DNA from: Rhodospirillaceae bacterium
GTDB lineage: Bacteria > Pseudomonadota > Alphaproteobacteria > Thalassobaculales > Thalassobaculaceae
Reading direction: 5' to 3'
DNA: 64,000 nucleotides
NCBI GenBank assembly: GCA_018401495.1
Contig: JAGYJX010000027.1
Coordinates: 47,827 to 111,826, forward strand
The notes beneath the pieces were generated by a model. That model made no database searches and was not told the origin of the DNA. It saw only the letters and a program-made list of their open reading frames with translations. Shown here one piece after another: positions 27,200 to 36,793 of this stretch; the first letter of the stretch is position 1; each line of letters starts with the position of its first letter. Both the position numbers and the translations under genes were made by a program.

Positions 27200-28132
27200 A
27201 TGACAACGCCCACCGCGAGTACGCCCGCCGCGCCACGCATGACCGGCCTCGACTGGGTGTATCTGATCACCCTGTCGGCGCTGTGGGGCGGGTCGTTCTT
27301 TTTCGTGAAGGTGGCGGTCACGGCGGTGCCGCCGCTGACCCTGGTGCTGCTGCGGGTGGCGCTGGCCGCCCTCGCCCTGCACGCCGTGCTGCGGATCGCC
27401 GGCCTGCGCATCCCGCCCGGCCGCCGGGCATGGCTCGACTACGCCGGCATGGGCATCCTCAACAACGTGATCCCGTTCGCCCTGATCTTCTACGGCCAGG
27501 CGGCGATCGGCATCGGACTGGCGGCGGTCATCAACGGCCTGACGCCGTTCTGGACGGCGCTGATCGCGCGCGCCACCGGGACCGAGCGGTTGTCGGCGGC
27601 GAAACTGGCGGGCGTGGCGATCGGGTTCGGCGGCCTCGCCGTGATGGTCGGCCCGGCCGCCATGGCCGGGCTCGACGCCTCGCTGGTGGCCCAGCTCGCG
27701 ATCGTCGGCGCCACCATCTCCTACGGCTGCTCCGGCGTGTTCGGCCGGCGGTTCCGCGCTCAGCCGCCGCTGGTCACGGCGACCGGCCAGTTGACCGCCA
27801 GCAGCGCGATGATGCTGCCGCTCGCTCTGCTGGTTGACCGGCCCTGGACGCTGGGCTTGCCGGGTGGCGAGGTGATCGCCGCGGTGGCCGCGCTCGCGCT
27901 GGTCAGCACGGCACTCGCCTACATCCTGTTCTTCCGGGTCCTGGCCAGCGCCGGCGCCACCAACGTCTCGCTCGTCACCCTGCTGGTGCCGGTCAGCGCG
28001 ATGCTGCTGGGCGTGCTGGTGCTTGGCGAGACCGTGACCGACCGCCAGTTGCTCGGCCTCGCCCTGATCGCCGCCGGCCTGGCGTTCATCGACGGCCGGC
28101 TGCTGGCCCGGCTGCGCCCTGCCCCCGGTTGA
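27200..28132 (+). CDS. EamA/DMT-family transporter
   Basis: A 310-residue inner-membrane protein with ten predicted helices in two EamA repeats. The first starts WVYLITLSALWGGSFFFVKV; the second starts near VAQLAIVGATISYGCSGVFG and ends with LLVPVSAMLLGVLVLGETVT, the usual EamA closing motif. The ATG at 27200 follows a spacer with little ribosome binding signal. Members export amino acids or other metabolites. Being divergent from alanine dehydrogenase it might handle alanine, but that is only positional inference. Confidence 0.87.
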   Translation: MTTPTASTPAAPRMTGLDWVYLITLSALWGGSFFFVKVAVTAVPPLTLVLLRVALAALALHAVLRIAGLRIPPGRRAWLDYAGMGILNNVIPFALIFYGQAAIGIGLAAVINGLTPFWTALIARATGTERLSAAKLAGVAIGFGGLAVMVGPAAMAGLDASLVAQLAIVGATISYGCSGVFGRRFRAQPPLVTATGQLTASSAMMLPLALLVDRPWTLGLPGGEVIAAVAALALVSTALAYILFFRVLASAGATNVSLVTLLVPVSAMLLGVLVLGETVTDRQLLGLALIAAGLAFIDGRLLARLRPAPG

Positions 28133-28195
28133 CGGCAGGCATATCGTGCCCACGTGGGAGTCCATGCCTCGACACTCACCGATTGGGAGGATGCG

Positions 28196-28372
28196 ATGGC
28201 CGAGGAAACCTTGAAGCGCTACGCCGCGGCACCGCTCGCGACCGCCGACACCTACCGGATCAGCGACACCCGTACCGGCACCGTCGTGTCGGTCGTGAAG
28301 GGCAAGGAAGCGGTGCAACGCCGCCTGGACCAGCTGAACGCGGAGGAGACGCTGCGGCGGCGAACCGGGTAG
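28196..28372 (+). CDS. Small conserved-looking hypothetical protein, 58 residues
   Basis: ATG 28196 follows GGGAGG with a 5-base spacer, a strong ribosome binding site. The product starts MAEETLKRYAAAPLATADTY and has a short beta/helix pattern (YRISDTRTGTVVSVVKGKEAVQRRLDQLN). No signal peptide or family is recognised. It stands alone between the transporter and the HigBA module. Confidence 0.55.
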   Translation: MAEETLKRYAAAPLATADTYRISDTRTGTVVSVVKGKEAVQRRLDQLNAEETLRRRTG

Positions 28373-28394
28373 TTACACTTTCGCGTCGACGTAG

Positions 28395-28706
28395 TCAGCC
28401 GCCAGGCTTGCGCTGAAACGGCTTAACGTCGATCTCGTCGGCGCGCAGCCTCATGGTGTGTGCGTCGAGCCAAGCTTGCAGGCGCAGGAGGGTGTCCATG
28501 GACACTCCGAACGCCTTCTCGATCCTGAGCGCCATCTCAGGAGACAGTGCCGCCTTCTCGTTGAGAAGATCGGAGAGCGTTGCGCGGCGCACGCCCAGGG
28601 CGTCAGCCGCCTCCGAGACCGAGAGCCCAAGTTCGTCGAGAATCTCCTCCCGAACGAAGGTGCCAGGATGGGTGGGCCGCATGCCGATGCTCGGGTCCGC
28701 GCGCAT
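28395..28706 (-). CDS. higA: HigA-family antitoxin
   Basis: A 103-residue DNA-binding antitoxin that neutralises HigB and represses the operon. The family opening RPTHPGTFVREEILDELGLS leads into an XRE helix-turn-helix (SEAADALGVRRATLSDLLNEKAALS). The C-terminal helix DTLLRLQAWLDAH is typical. The ATG at 28706 overlaps the toxin stop by 4 bases (ATGA), giving the usual toxin-first order. Confidence 0.92.
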   Translation of the reverse strand: MRADPSIGMRPTHPGTFVREEILDELGLSVSEAADALGVRRATLSDLLNEKAALSPEMALRIEKAFGVSMDTLLRLQAWLDAHTMRLRADEIDVKPFQRKPGG

Positions 28707-28990
28707 CAGTGGTAGTCCTCCAAATCCAGGTTCCTGATCTCGCCGGCGTCGATCACGAAGGTCATGCGCCAGTTGCCAGAGACCGCGATGCTCCAGGTGT
28801 CGGCTCTGTCCCCCAGGAGCCGATGGACACGCCAGCCTGGAGGGCCTTGCACGCCCTTCATGTCCGCGGCGGCCACCAGAACCGACAGGACGTTGCGCAC
28901 CCGGCGCTCCAGGTCCGGTCGAATCTCGCGTGAATCATCGTGCTCGATCAGGCGCTCAAGTCCGCGATGGCGAACGCTGGCGATCCTCAT
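28706..28990 (-). CDS. higB: HigB-family mRNA-cleaving toxin
   Basis: From ATG 28990 the product is 94 residues, a RelE/ParE-fold toxin expected to cleave ribosome-bound mRNA. Marks are FRHRGLE-like RHRGLERLIEHDD, then LSVLVAAADMKG, WRVHRLLGDRADTWSIAVSGNWR and the final FVIDAGEIRNLDLEDYH with the C-terminal His. The arginine in NWRMTF and this histidine are the usual active-site positions. A perfect inverted repeat lies 13 bases upstream of the start. Confidence 0.9.
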   Translation of the reverse strand: MRIASVRHRGLERLIEHDDSREIRPDLERRVRNVLSVLVAAADMKGVQGPPGWRVHRLLGDRADTWSIAVSGNWRMTFVIDAGEIRNLDLEDYH

Positions 28991-29002
28991 ACCTTCGCGC
29001 CC

Positions 29003-29034
29003 CCGTACGGTCAAGCCGTACAGTGACCGTACGG
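29003..29034 (-). promoter_or_regulatory. Putative HigA operator
   Basis: Two perfect 10-base arms, CCGTACGGTC (29003-29012) and GACCGTACGG (29025-29034), flank a 12-base spacer that holds a third CCGTAC copy. The site is just upstream of higB. HigA-type antitoxins bind such palindromes to repress their own operon; binding here is inferred. Confidence 0.6.
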
Positions 29035-29073
29035 CTCCAACAGGAGCTATGCGAGGTTCAGGCGGCTTTTCCT

Positions 29074-31467
29074 CTACCCGCGCGCCGCCTCCAGGCAGGC
29101 TGTCGCCGCCATGTCGACGATCGCGGCGGCGTCGAGGCCATAGTGGGCGTAGAGGTCCGGCAGGTCGCCGGACTGGCCGAAGCTGGCGACGCCGAGCGGG
29201 TACAGCCGCCGGCCGGCGGCCGAGCCGATCCAGCTGAGTGCCGCGGGATGGCCGTCCTGGACCGTGACCAGGCCGGCGCGCGGCGCCAGCCGGGACAGCA
29301 GCCGCTCGACGTGGCTGGTGCCGACGCCGCCGCCGTTGCGGCCGCGCAGACGTCGCTGCCAGTCGTGGTACAGCCGGTCGTTCGAGGTGACCGCCAGAAT
29401 GCCCAGGCCCGGCATGTCCTCGGCCAGTTCGGCATAGGCTTGGCGAACCTCGGGCACGATCGCGCCGCTGTAGACCAGCGCCAGCTCGGCACCGGGGGCC
29501 GGCTCGACTTCCCAGTAGGCGCCGGCGAGCAGGTCGTCGACCTGCCGGTCGGTCAGCGTCCGGTCGGGCTGCTCGATCGGCCGGGTCGACAGCCGCAGGT
29601 ACACCGAGCCGCCGTCGTCGGCCTGCATGTGCTCGAAGCCCCAGCGCATGATGGCGGCAAGCTCGTCGATGTGGGCCGGCTCGAAGCTGGCGAGACCGGG
29701 CTGGCCGAGGCCGATCAGCGGGGTCGAGATCGACTGGTGGGCCCCACCCTCGGGCGCCAGGGTGATGCCGGACGGGGTGGCGACCACCATGAACCGCGCG
29801 CCCTGGTAGCAGGCGTAGTTCAGGCTATCCAGGCCGCGCTGGATGAACGGGTCGTACAGCGTGCCGACCGGCAGCAGGCGGGTGCCGAACAGCGGCCCCG
29901 ACAGGCCCAGCGCCGCCAGCAGGATGAACAGGTTGCTCTCGGCGATGCCGAGTTCCAGGTGCTGGCCGCCGCCGTGGCGCATCCACTTCTGCGCCGAGGC
30001 CACCTCCTCCTCGCGGAAGACGTCGTTGCGGACGTCGAGCGAGAAGATGCCGCGCTGGTTCACCCAGGGCCCGAGGTTGGTCGACACCGTCACGTCCGGT
30101 GAGGTCGTCACGATCCGCGACGCCAGGGCGGAATTGCCGCGCGCCAGCTCGTGCAGGATCGAGCCGAAGGCCTGCTGGGTCGACATGGTCTTGTTGGACC
30201 GCAGGGTGAGGCGGTCCGGAAGCTCGACCTTGGGAGCGGAGTGGATGCGCGAGCCGGGGGCGTTGAAGGCGACACCCTGGACATACTTCTTGAGTGCCGG
30301 CTCGGGCACCCCGGCCTCGGCGAACAGGTCCCATTCGTTGCCGTCGGCGATGCCGTTCTCGGCCTTGAAGCGCGCCATCTGGTCCGGCGTCATCAGACCC
30401 GCGTGGTTGTCCTTGTGGCCGGCCAGCGGCGTGCCGTAGCCCTTGATGGTGTAGGCGATGAAGCAGCGCGGCGCGTCGTCCTTCACCGCGTGGAAGGCCT
30501 CAAGCACCGCCTCCATGTCCTGGCCGGCGAGGTTGGTCATGAGGGTGTGCAGGGCGACGTCGTCGTGATCGTCGAGGATCGCCTTGATCCCCGACACGCC
30601 CTTGAGATCGACCTTCAGGCGCTCGCGCCAGGCGTGGTGCTCGCCCGACTGGCCCTTGAAGGTCAGCGCCGAGTAGAGGTCGTTCGGGCAATCGTCGATC
30701 CACTTCTCCAGCGCGTCGCCACCGGGCTGGGCGAACACCCGCTGCAGCTTCTTGCCGTATTTCAGGGTGACGACCTGCCAGTCGACGGTCTTGAAGAACT
30801 CCTGGATCTTGCGGAACAGGCCATCGGAGACCACGCCGTCCAGGCTCTGGCGGTTGTAGTCGATGATCCACCAGAGGTTCCGGACGTCGTATTTCCAGCC
30901 CTCCAGCATGGCCTCGTAGATGTTGCCCTCGTCGAGCTCGGCGTCGCCGAGCACCGAGATCATCCGGCCCGGCCCCTGGGCGGTGATCGCCGGGTCCTGC
31001 ACCAGGTTGTGGAGCTGGACGTAGTCCTGGACCATCGACGCGAACAGCGTCATCGCCACGCCGAGGCCGACCGAGCCGGTCGAGAAATCGACCTCGTCGG
31101 CGTCCTTGGTGCGCGACGGGTAGGACTGGGCGCCGCCGTAGGCCCGGAACCGGTCCAGCGCCTCGCGGCCCTGGCGGCCCATCATGTACTGGATGGCGTG
31201 GAAGATCGGGCTGGCGTGCGGCTTGACCGCGACCCGGTCCTGCGGGCGCAGCACGTCGAAGTACAGCGCTGTCATCAGCGTGGCGACCGAGGCGCAGGAC
31301 GCCTGGTGGCCGCCGACCTTCAGGCCGTCCCGGCTCTCGCGAACGTGGTTGGCGTTGTGGATGGTCCACATCGCGTGCCAGAGCACCTTGCGCTCCAGCG
31401 CCCGCATGACATCGAGGTGCCCGATGTCGCCCTCGATGGTGCCGCTGCCGATCGCCGTCCCGTCCAT
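29074..31467 (-). CDS. Thiamine-diphosphate transketolase / pyruvate dehydrogenase E1-like protein
   Basis: A 797-residue soluble ThDP enzyme. ATG 31467 is the first good start. The cofactor motif is VLGDAELDEGNIYEAMLEG followed by WIIDYNRQS, in place of the GDG...NN of classical transketolase and close to homodimeric AceE-type E1. HASPIFHAIQYMMG, the catalytic-His segment IKGYGTPLAGHKDNHAG, and the C-terminal LELGIAESNLFILLAALGLSG all match the family. The length lies between transketolase (about 660) and AceE (about 890). No E2 or E3 gene is adjacent, so transketolase or a free-standing decarboxylase are both possible. Confidence 0.87.
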   Translation of the reverse strand: MDGTAIGSGTIEGDIGHLDVMRALERKVLWHAMWTIHNANHVRESRDGLKVGGHQASCASVATLMTALYFDVLRPQDRVAVKPHASPIFHAIQYMMGRQGREALDRFRAYGGAQSYPSRTKDADEVDFSTGSVGLGVAMTLFASMVQDYVQLHNLVQDPAITAQGPGRMISVLGDAELDEGNIYEAMLEGWKYDVRNLWWIIDYNRQSLDGVVSDGLFRKIQEFFKTVDWQVVTLKYGKKLQRVFAQPGGDALEKWIDDCPNDLYSALTFKGQSGEHHAWRERLKVDLKGVSGIKAILDDHDDVALHTLMTNLAGQDMEAVLEAFHAVKDDAPRCFIAYTIKGYGTPLAGHKDNHAGLMTPDQMARFKAENGIADGNEWDLFAEAGVPEPALKKYVQGVAFNAPGSRIHSAPKVELPDRLTLRSNKTMSTQQAFGSILHELARGNSALASRIVTTSPDVTVSTNLGPWVNQRGIFSLDVRNDVFREEEVASAQKWMRHGGGQHLELGIAESNLFILLAALGLSGPLFGTRLLPVGTLYDPFIQRGLDSLNYACYQGARFMVVATPSGITLAPEGGAHQSISTPLIGLGQPGLASFEPAHIDELAAIMRWGFEHMQADDGGSVYLRLSTRPIEQPDRTLTDRQVDDLLAGAYWEVEPAPGAELALVYSGAIVPEVRQAYAELAEDMPGLGILAVTSNDRLYHDWQRRLRGRNGGGVGTSHVERLLSRLAPRAGLVTVQDGHPAALSWIGSAAGRRLYPLGVASFGQSGDLPDLYAHYGLDAAAIVDMAATACLEAARG

Positions 31468-31554
31468 GCCGCCGCGTCCTTCCTGTCCGATGCTGCGCCA
31501 CATATGGCCCAAGACGGCGCCGGAATCGAGGGCGGGAACGTCACCGCTGCCATG

Positions 31555-31607
31555 CCGGAGCGGCGGGTGGCTCCCGGATGCGTCCCGCCTTCGGCGGACC
31601 GCTCCGG
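31555..31607. repeat. Diverged REP-like palindrome
   Basis: CCGGAGCGG at 31555-31563 pairs with CCGCTCCGG at 31599-31607; the inner part carries CTCCCGGATGCGTCC. It is followed by AATGACGGCGAGG, a weak match to the GGGATGACG end of the other copies. Confidence 0.5.
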
Positions 31608-31725
31608 AATGACGGCGAGGTAGAGGGGGGCCGGCACTGCCCAATGACGACGGCCTGGCGGGTTCGGCCTGGTCCGGACTGTCAGCCACGTGACCGGTCT
31701 ATACCGCCCGTCCGCCCCACCCTCT

Positions 31726-31762
31726 CGTCATCCCGGCCAAGCGCAGCGCGAGCCGGGACCCA
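31726..31762 (+). repeat. REP-like palindromic repeat
   Basis: CGTCATCCCGG opens the unit and CCGGGACCCA closes it, with a short variable centre. It faces the next copy (31803) in opposite orientation, as in BIME pairs. Confidence 0.75.
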
Positions 31763-31802
31763 CCCGCCGCCGCCGTGGTGAAGGCCGGCGCACGTCGCTT
31801 CG

Positions 31803-31850
31803 TGGGTCCCGGATCCGTCCCGCCGGTGGCGGTCCGGTCCGGGATGACGA
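31803..31850 (-). repeat. REP-like palindromic repeat
   Basis: TGGGTCCCGGA opens and TCCGGGATGACGA closes this copy, the reverse orientation of the one at 31726. Confidence 0.75.
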
Positions 31851-31911
31851 CAGGGAGAGAGGGGCGCCGTTCACTGACTTGATGACGTCAGGAAAATCAC
31901 CCCCTCCTTGC

Positions 31912-31957
31912 CGTCATCCCGGACGGACGCGCGGGAGCGCGACCGATCCGGGACCCA
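31912..31957 (+). repeat. REP-like palindromic repeat
   Basis: CGTCATCCCGGACGG ... GATCCGGGACCCAG, same orientation as the 31726 copy, ending 19 bases before the stop of the next gene. Confidence 0.75.
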
Positions 31958-31975
31958 GCGAGCGACGGACGCGCT

Positions 31976-32866
31976 CTACGTCTTCGGCTGGCCGATCTGG
32001 TGGTCGGCCATCAACTCGAGCGCCTGGACCAGCGAGGAATGGTCCTTCTTGGAGCCGCCGCGCGCCGCGCAGGCGTTGAACAGTTCCTGGGTGGTGGCGG
32101 TGTTCGGCAGGCTGATGCCCAGCGCGCGGGCGCCGGCCAGCGCCAGGCTCAGATCCTTCTGGTGCAGCTCGATGCGGAAGCCCGGCTCGAAATTGCGGTC
32201 GATCATCCGCTTGCCGTGCAGCTCCAGGATCCGCGACGAGGCAAACCCGCCCATCAGGGCGCCGCGCACCTTCTCGGGGTCGGCGCCGGCCTTGGAGGCG
32301 AACAGCAGGGCCTCGCCGACCGCCTCGATGGTCAGGGCGACGATGATCTGGTTGGCGACCTTGCAGGTCTGGCCGTCGCCGTTGCCGCCGACCAGGGTGA
32401 TGTTCTTGCCCATCAGTTCGAACAGCGGCTTGGCGCGCGCGAACGCCGCCTCGGGGCCGCCGACCATGATGGTGAGGGTGGCCTGCTGGGCGCCGACCTC
32501 GCCGCCCGACACCGGCGCGTCGAGATAGTCGCAGCCGAGCGCGTTGACCCGGGACGCGAATTCCTTGGTGGCGATCGGCGAGATCGAGCTCATGTCGATG
32601 ACCAGCTTGCCGGCCGACAGGCCGGCGGCGATGCCGGCCGCGTCGAACAGCGCCGCCTCGACGTGCGGCGTGTCCGGGACCATGACGATCACCACGTCGG
32701 TGGCCGCGGCGACCGACTTGCCGTCCGGCTCGGCGACGGCGCCCATCGCCGTGAGGTCGGAGGGCACCCCGACGACGTCGTAGACATGCAGCTCATGGCC
32801 GCCGTTGATCAGGTTGACGACCATCGGCCGCCCCATGATGCCGAGCCCGACGAAACCGATCTTCAT
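31976..32866 (-). CDS. garR: 2-hydroxy-3-oxopropionate (tartronate semialdehyde) reductase
   Basis: A 296-residue beta-hydroxyacid dehydrogenase. The cofactor motif is GFVGLGIMGRPMVVNL at residues 4-19; the substrate motif is DAPVSGGEVGAQQAT; the catalytic lysine is in GQTCKVANQI; and the C-terminal KDLSLALAGARALG is standard. It would reduce tartronate semialdehyde to glycerate in glyoxylate or glycerate metabolism. Other beta-hydroxyacid substrates such as 3-hydroxyisobutyrate are possible, but the sequence reads closer to GarR/GlxR. Gcl and Hyi are not nearby. A ribosome binding site GGAGAG precedes ATG 32866. Confidence 0.88.
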   Translation of the reverse strand: MKIGFVGLGIMGRPMVVNLINGGHELHVYDVVGVPSDLTAMGAVAEPDGKSVAAATDVVIVMVPDTPHVEAALFDAAGIAAGLSAGKLVIDMSSISPIATKEFASRVNALGCDYLDAPVSGGEVGAQQATLTIMVGGPEAAFARAKPLFELMGKNITLVGGNGDGQTCKVANQIIVALTIEAVGEALLFASKAGADPEKVRGALMGGFASSRILELHGKRMIDRNFEPGFRIELHQKDLSLALAGARALGISLPNTATTQELFNACAARGGSKKDHSSLVQALELMADHQIGQPKT

Positions 32867-33177
32867 GATGCTCTCCTCCCTGCGGTCGGGCCAAGCGCCC
32901 GTTGGCGACGACTCGACACCAGCGACAGCGCGACGGCAAGCCCCCGATCACTCGGCACCTGCGGGCGTCCCGTCCGGGGTGACGACATTGTGGGGTGCAA
33001 TCCGCCCTCCATCATCGTCATCGAGTCAGTGAACGCCTCCCCTGTCCTCGTCGTACGGCAAAAACAGGGGCTGGATCAGTCCCTTGTCCCCTCATCGTCA
33101 TCCCGGACGGAACGGTCCGCGCCAGCGGAGCGGGCCGATCCGGGACGCACCCCCGCTCCACCGACCACCCGCGCCGC
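32867..33177. other. 311-base intergenic region with one palindromic repeat
   Basis: No credible gene. It lies upstream of garR and downstream of the ABC exporter. One REP-like unit is present at 33096-33150; I see no other clear signal. Confidence 0.6.
33096..33150 (+). repeat. REP-like palindromic repeat
   Basis: CGTCATCCCGGACGG opens and CGATCCGGGACGCA closes the unit; the centre has a nested inverted pair (GGTCCGCGCC / GGAGCGGGCC, imperfect). Confidence 0.7.
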
Positions 33178-35028
33178 CTACGGCGCCGACAGCGCCAGCG
33201 CTTCGGCCGTCGGGCCGCGCTCATCGGGCGCGTCGGACTCCTGCTGGCGGCGCCACATGCCGGCGTAGACGCCGTCGCGGGCCAGCAGGTCGGCGTGGCT
33301 GCCGCGCTCGACCACCTCGCCGGCCTCCAGCACCAGGATCTGGTCGGCGTCGACCACGGTCGACAGGCGGTGGGCGATGATCAGGGTGGTGCGGTCGCGC
33401 GACACCTCGCGCAGGCTGCCCTGGATCGCCTTCTCGGTGTGGCTGTCGAGCGCCGAGGTCGCCTCGTCGAACAGGAAGATGCGCGGGCTCTTGAGGATGG
33501 TGCGGGCGATCGCCACCCGCTGCTTCTCGCCGCCCGACAGCTTCAGCCCGCGCTCGCCGACCATGGTCTGGTAGCCGTCCGGCAGGCCCATGACGAAATC
33601 GTGGATGCGCGCCATCCGGGCGGCGTCCTCGATCTCGGCCGGCGTGGCGCCGGTGCGGCCATAGGCGATGTTGTAGTAGATGGTGTCGTTGAACAGCACG
33701 GTGTCCTGCGGGACGATGCCGAGGGCGGCGCGCAGGCTCGACTGCGACACCGCGCGGATGTCGGCGCCGTCGATCCGCACCGCCCCGCCGGTGGCGTCGT
33801 AGAACCGGAACAGCAGCCGCGAGATGGTCGACTTGCCGGCCCCGCTCGGTCCGACGATGGCCACAGTCCGGCCCGGCTCGACGGTGAACGACACGCCCTT
33901 GAGGATCTCGCGGTCGGGGCGGTAGCCGAACCGCACGTCGTCGAACTCGACCCGCCCGGCCCCCGCCGGCAGCGGCGGCGCGGTCTCGCTGTCGGCGATC
34001 TCGCGGGTCTCGCGCAGCAGCCGGAACATCGCCTCCATGTCGGCCAGCGACTGCTTGATCTCGCGGTACACGAACCCCAGGAAGTTGAGCGGCAGATACA
34101 GCTGGATCAGATAGGTGTTCACCAGCACGAAGTCGCCGGTGGTCATGGCGCCCGACCGCACGCCGAGCCCGGCCATGGTCATGATGCCGGTCAGCCCGAC
34201 CGCGATGATGGCGCCCTGGCCGATGTTGAGCAGCGACAGCGAGGTGCGCGAACTGACCGCGGCCTCCTCGTAGCGCTCCAGGCTGGCGTCGTAGCGCCGC
34301 GCCTCGTGATCCTCGTTGCCGAAATACTTGACGGTCTCGTAGTTCAGCAGGCTGTCGATGGCCCGGGTGTTGGCCTGCTGGTCCTGCTCGTTCATGCGCC
34401 GCCGGTACTTCAGCCGCCACTCGGTGACCGCCATGGTGAAGGCGATGTAGCCGGCGATGGTGACGAAGGTGACGACCGCGTACCAGACGTCGAACAGGTA
34501 CCAGAGGATGCCGCACACCAGCACGATCTCGAGCATGGTCGGCAGGATGTTGAACAGCATGAAGTTCAGCAGGAAGTCGATGCCCTTGGTGCCGCGCTCG
34601 ATGGCCCTCGACAGCCCGCCGGTCTGGCGATCCAGGTGGAAGCGCAGCGACAGCGCGTGCAGGTGCCGGAAGGTGCGCAGCGCGACTTTGCGGATGGCCC
34701 TCTGGGCGACCCGCGCGAAGAAGAATTCGCGCAGTTCGGCGAACGCCTGCTGGGCGACCCTCACCAGGCCGTAGGAGATCACCAGGGAGATCAGCGCGGT
34801 GGCCGCAAACCCCGGCCCGCTGGACACCAGGTCGACCGCCTGCTTGTACAGCACCGGCACGTAGACCGTGGCGACCTTGGCGAGTGCGAGGAACACCAGC
34901 GCCACCACCACCCGCACCCGCATCTCCGTCTCGCCCTTCGGCCAGAGGTAGGGTGCGAGTGTCTTCAGCGTGCTCAGGTCGCCTCGCGGCTCGGGGCGCG
35001 ACGGCGCGGCGTCGGTGGGCGAGGTCAT
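33178..35028 (-). CDS. ATM1-type ABC exporter (fused permease and ATPase)
   Basis: A 616-residue half-transporter. Six membrane helices span about residues 35-320 and the ATPase follows: Walker A GPSGAGKST, signature LSGGEKQR, Walker B IFLFDEATSALD and switch LIIAHRLST. The permease segments ELREFFFARVAQRAIRKVAL and FHLDRQTGGLSRAIERGTKGI are diagnostic of the ATM1/HMT1 class, which exports glutathione-conjugated metals or sulfur compounds and supports iron-sulfur metabolism. That fits the SUF operon 3 kb away, though the genes are not linked as an operon. ATG 35028 is chosen; another ATG lies 39 bases upstream. Confidence 0.93.
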   Translation of the reverse strand: MTSPTDAAPSRPEPRGDLSTLKTLAPYLWPKGETEMRVRVVVALVFLALAKVATVYVPVLYKQAVDLVSSGPGFAATALISLVISYGLVRVAQQAFAELREFFFARVAQRAIRKVALRTFRHLHALSLRFHLDRQTGGLSRAIERGTKGIDFLLNFMLFNILPTMLEIVLVCGILWYLFDVWYAVVTFVTIAGYIAFTMAVTEWRLKYRRRMNEQDQQANTRAIDSLLNYETVKYFGNEDHEARRYDASLERYEEAAVSSRTSLSLLNIGQGAIIAVGLTGIMTMAGLGVRSGAMTTGDFVLVNTYLIQLYLPLNFLGFVYREIKQSLADMEAMFRLLRETREIADSETAPPLPAGAGRVEFDDVRFGYRPDREILKGVSFTVEPGRTVAIVGPSGAGKSTISRLLFRFYDATGGAVRIDGADIRAVSQSSLRAALGIVPQDTVLFNDTIYYNIAYGRTGATPAEIEDAARMARIHDFVMGLPDGYQTMVGERGLKLSGGEKQRVAIARTILKSPRIFLFDEATSALDSHTEKAIQGSLREVSRDRTTLIIAHRLSTVVDADQILVLEAGEVVERGSHADLLARDGVYAGMWRRQQESDAPDERGPTAEALALSAP

Positions 35029-35092
35029 GGCGGCTCCGGGATCGGTATGTCGTCCTGATATAGGCAATGCGCGGAGGCGCGGCTACCGGGGG

Positions 35093-35422
35093 TCAGTCCG
35101 CCAGTCCGAGGACGAACGCCAGCGCGACGTTCAGGCGGGCGATGTCGGCGTCGCCCAACCGGCCAATGCGCACGCCGACCCGCTCGCGCCGGACCGTGAC
35201 CGGCTTGTCGACCATGATCTGAGACGGCGCACGCAGCCCGTTCTGCGTCGACGGCTCCACCGTTACCCGGACATCGGGCGCGTCGGCGATCGCCGTGGTC
35301 ATCGGACAAACGACCACGGATCCGTGTTCGCCCGGGAGCGCGTCCGTCTGTACGACCACTGCCGGGCGGGGCTTGCCGAAGTCGCCGCTCACGGCGACGG
35401 TCACGACGTCACCGCGGCGCAC
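35093..35422 (-). CDS. mazF: MazF/PemK-family endoribonuclease toxin
   Basis: A 109-residue toxin starting at GTG 35422. MRRGDVVTVAVSGDFGKPRPAVVVQTD gives the MazF/PemK opening with the catalytic arginine in KPRP; VVVCPMTT and the later VDKPVTVRRERVG are also typical. It would cleave mRNA at specific short sites. It overlaps the antitoxin gene by 14 bases, so it is co-expressed with it. Confidence 0.92.
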   Translation of the reverse strand: MRRGDVVTVAVSGDFGKPRPAVVVQTDALPGEHGSVVVCPMTTAIADAPDVRVTVEPSTQNGLRAPSQIMVDKPVTVRRERVGVRIGRLGDADIARLNVALAFVLGLAD

Positions 35423-35624
35423 GCTCGTCGAACTCGGAAACCTCCTCGATCCAGGTCAGCGCTTCGTCCTCGCTCCGCGGGTCGAGCCGACGCACCTGCT
35501 CGGCCACCCGGTGCCGGACGGCGCTCGATCTGGCATCCGGCACTGTCAGCCGGACCTCACGCAGGCCGGCCCGCCTGCGCCGCTCGCGCATCTTCCGCAT
35601 GCGTTCCGCCGTCGCGGCTGACAT
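35409..35624 (-). CDS. mazE: MazE-type antitoxin (DUF3018-like)
   Basis: A 71-residue protein with the opening TAERMRKMRERRRRAGLREV, as in DUF3018 antitoxins paired with MazF, and an acidic C-terminus (LTWIEEVSEFDE) that would bind the toxin. It comes first in the operon and overlaps the toxin gene. The basic N-terminal part is the likely DNA-binding segment. Confidence 0.88.
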   Translation of the reverse strand: MSAATAERMRKMRERRRRAGLREVRLTVPDARSSAVRHRVAEQVRRLDPRSEDEALTWIEEVSEFDERAPR

Positions 35625-35723
35625 AGGGCGCCTCCATTGAAAGCACGAGAGAAAGCGTAACGCGATACGGGCTGGGCGACCAGCATCCTCCGCCCGTAAC
35701 CGATCCGCCTGCCCGCTCTTCCC

Positions 35724-36793
<1,070 letters not shown>

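Larger units (their letters stand above)
31468..31975. other. 508-base intergenic region filled with palindromic repeats
   Basis: No credible gene. Four copies of an imperfect palindromic repeat lie here (31555, 31726, 31803 and 31912). The rest shows no ribosome binding site or coding pattern. Any promoter of the transketolase-like gene should be near 31470-31540. Confidence 0.7.

Noticed and set aside
31726..31850. Terminal inverted repeats of an insertion sequence
   Set aside because: No transposase lies between the copies, there is no target duplication, and single copies recur elsewhere, which fits REP/BIME repeats.
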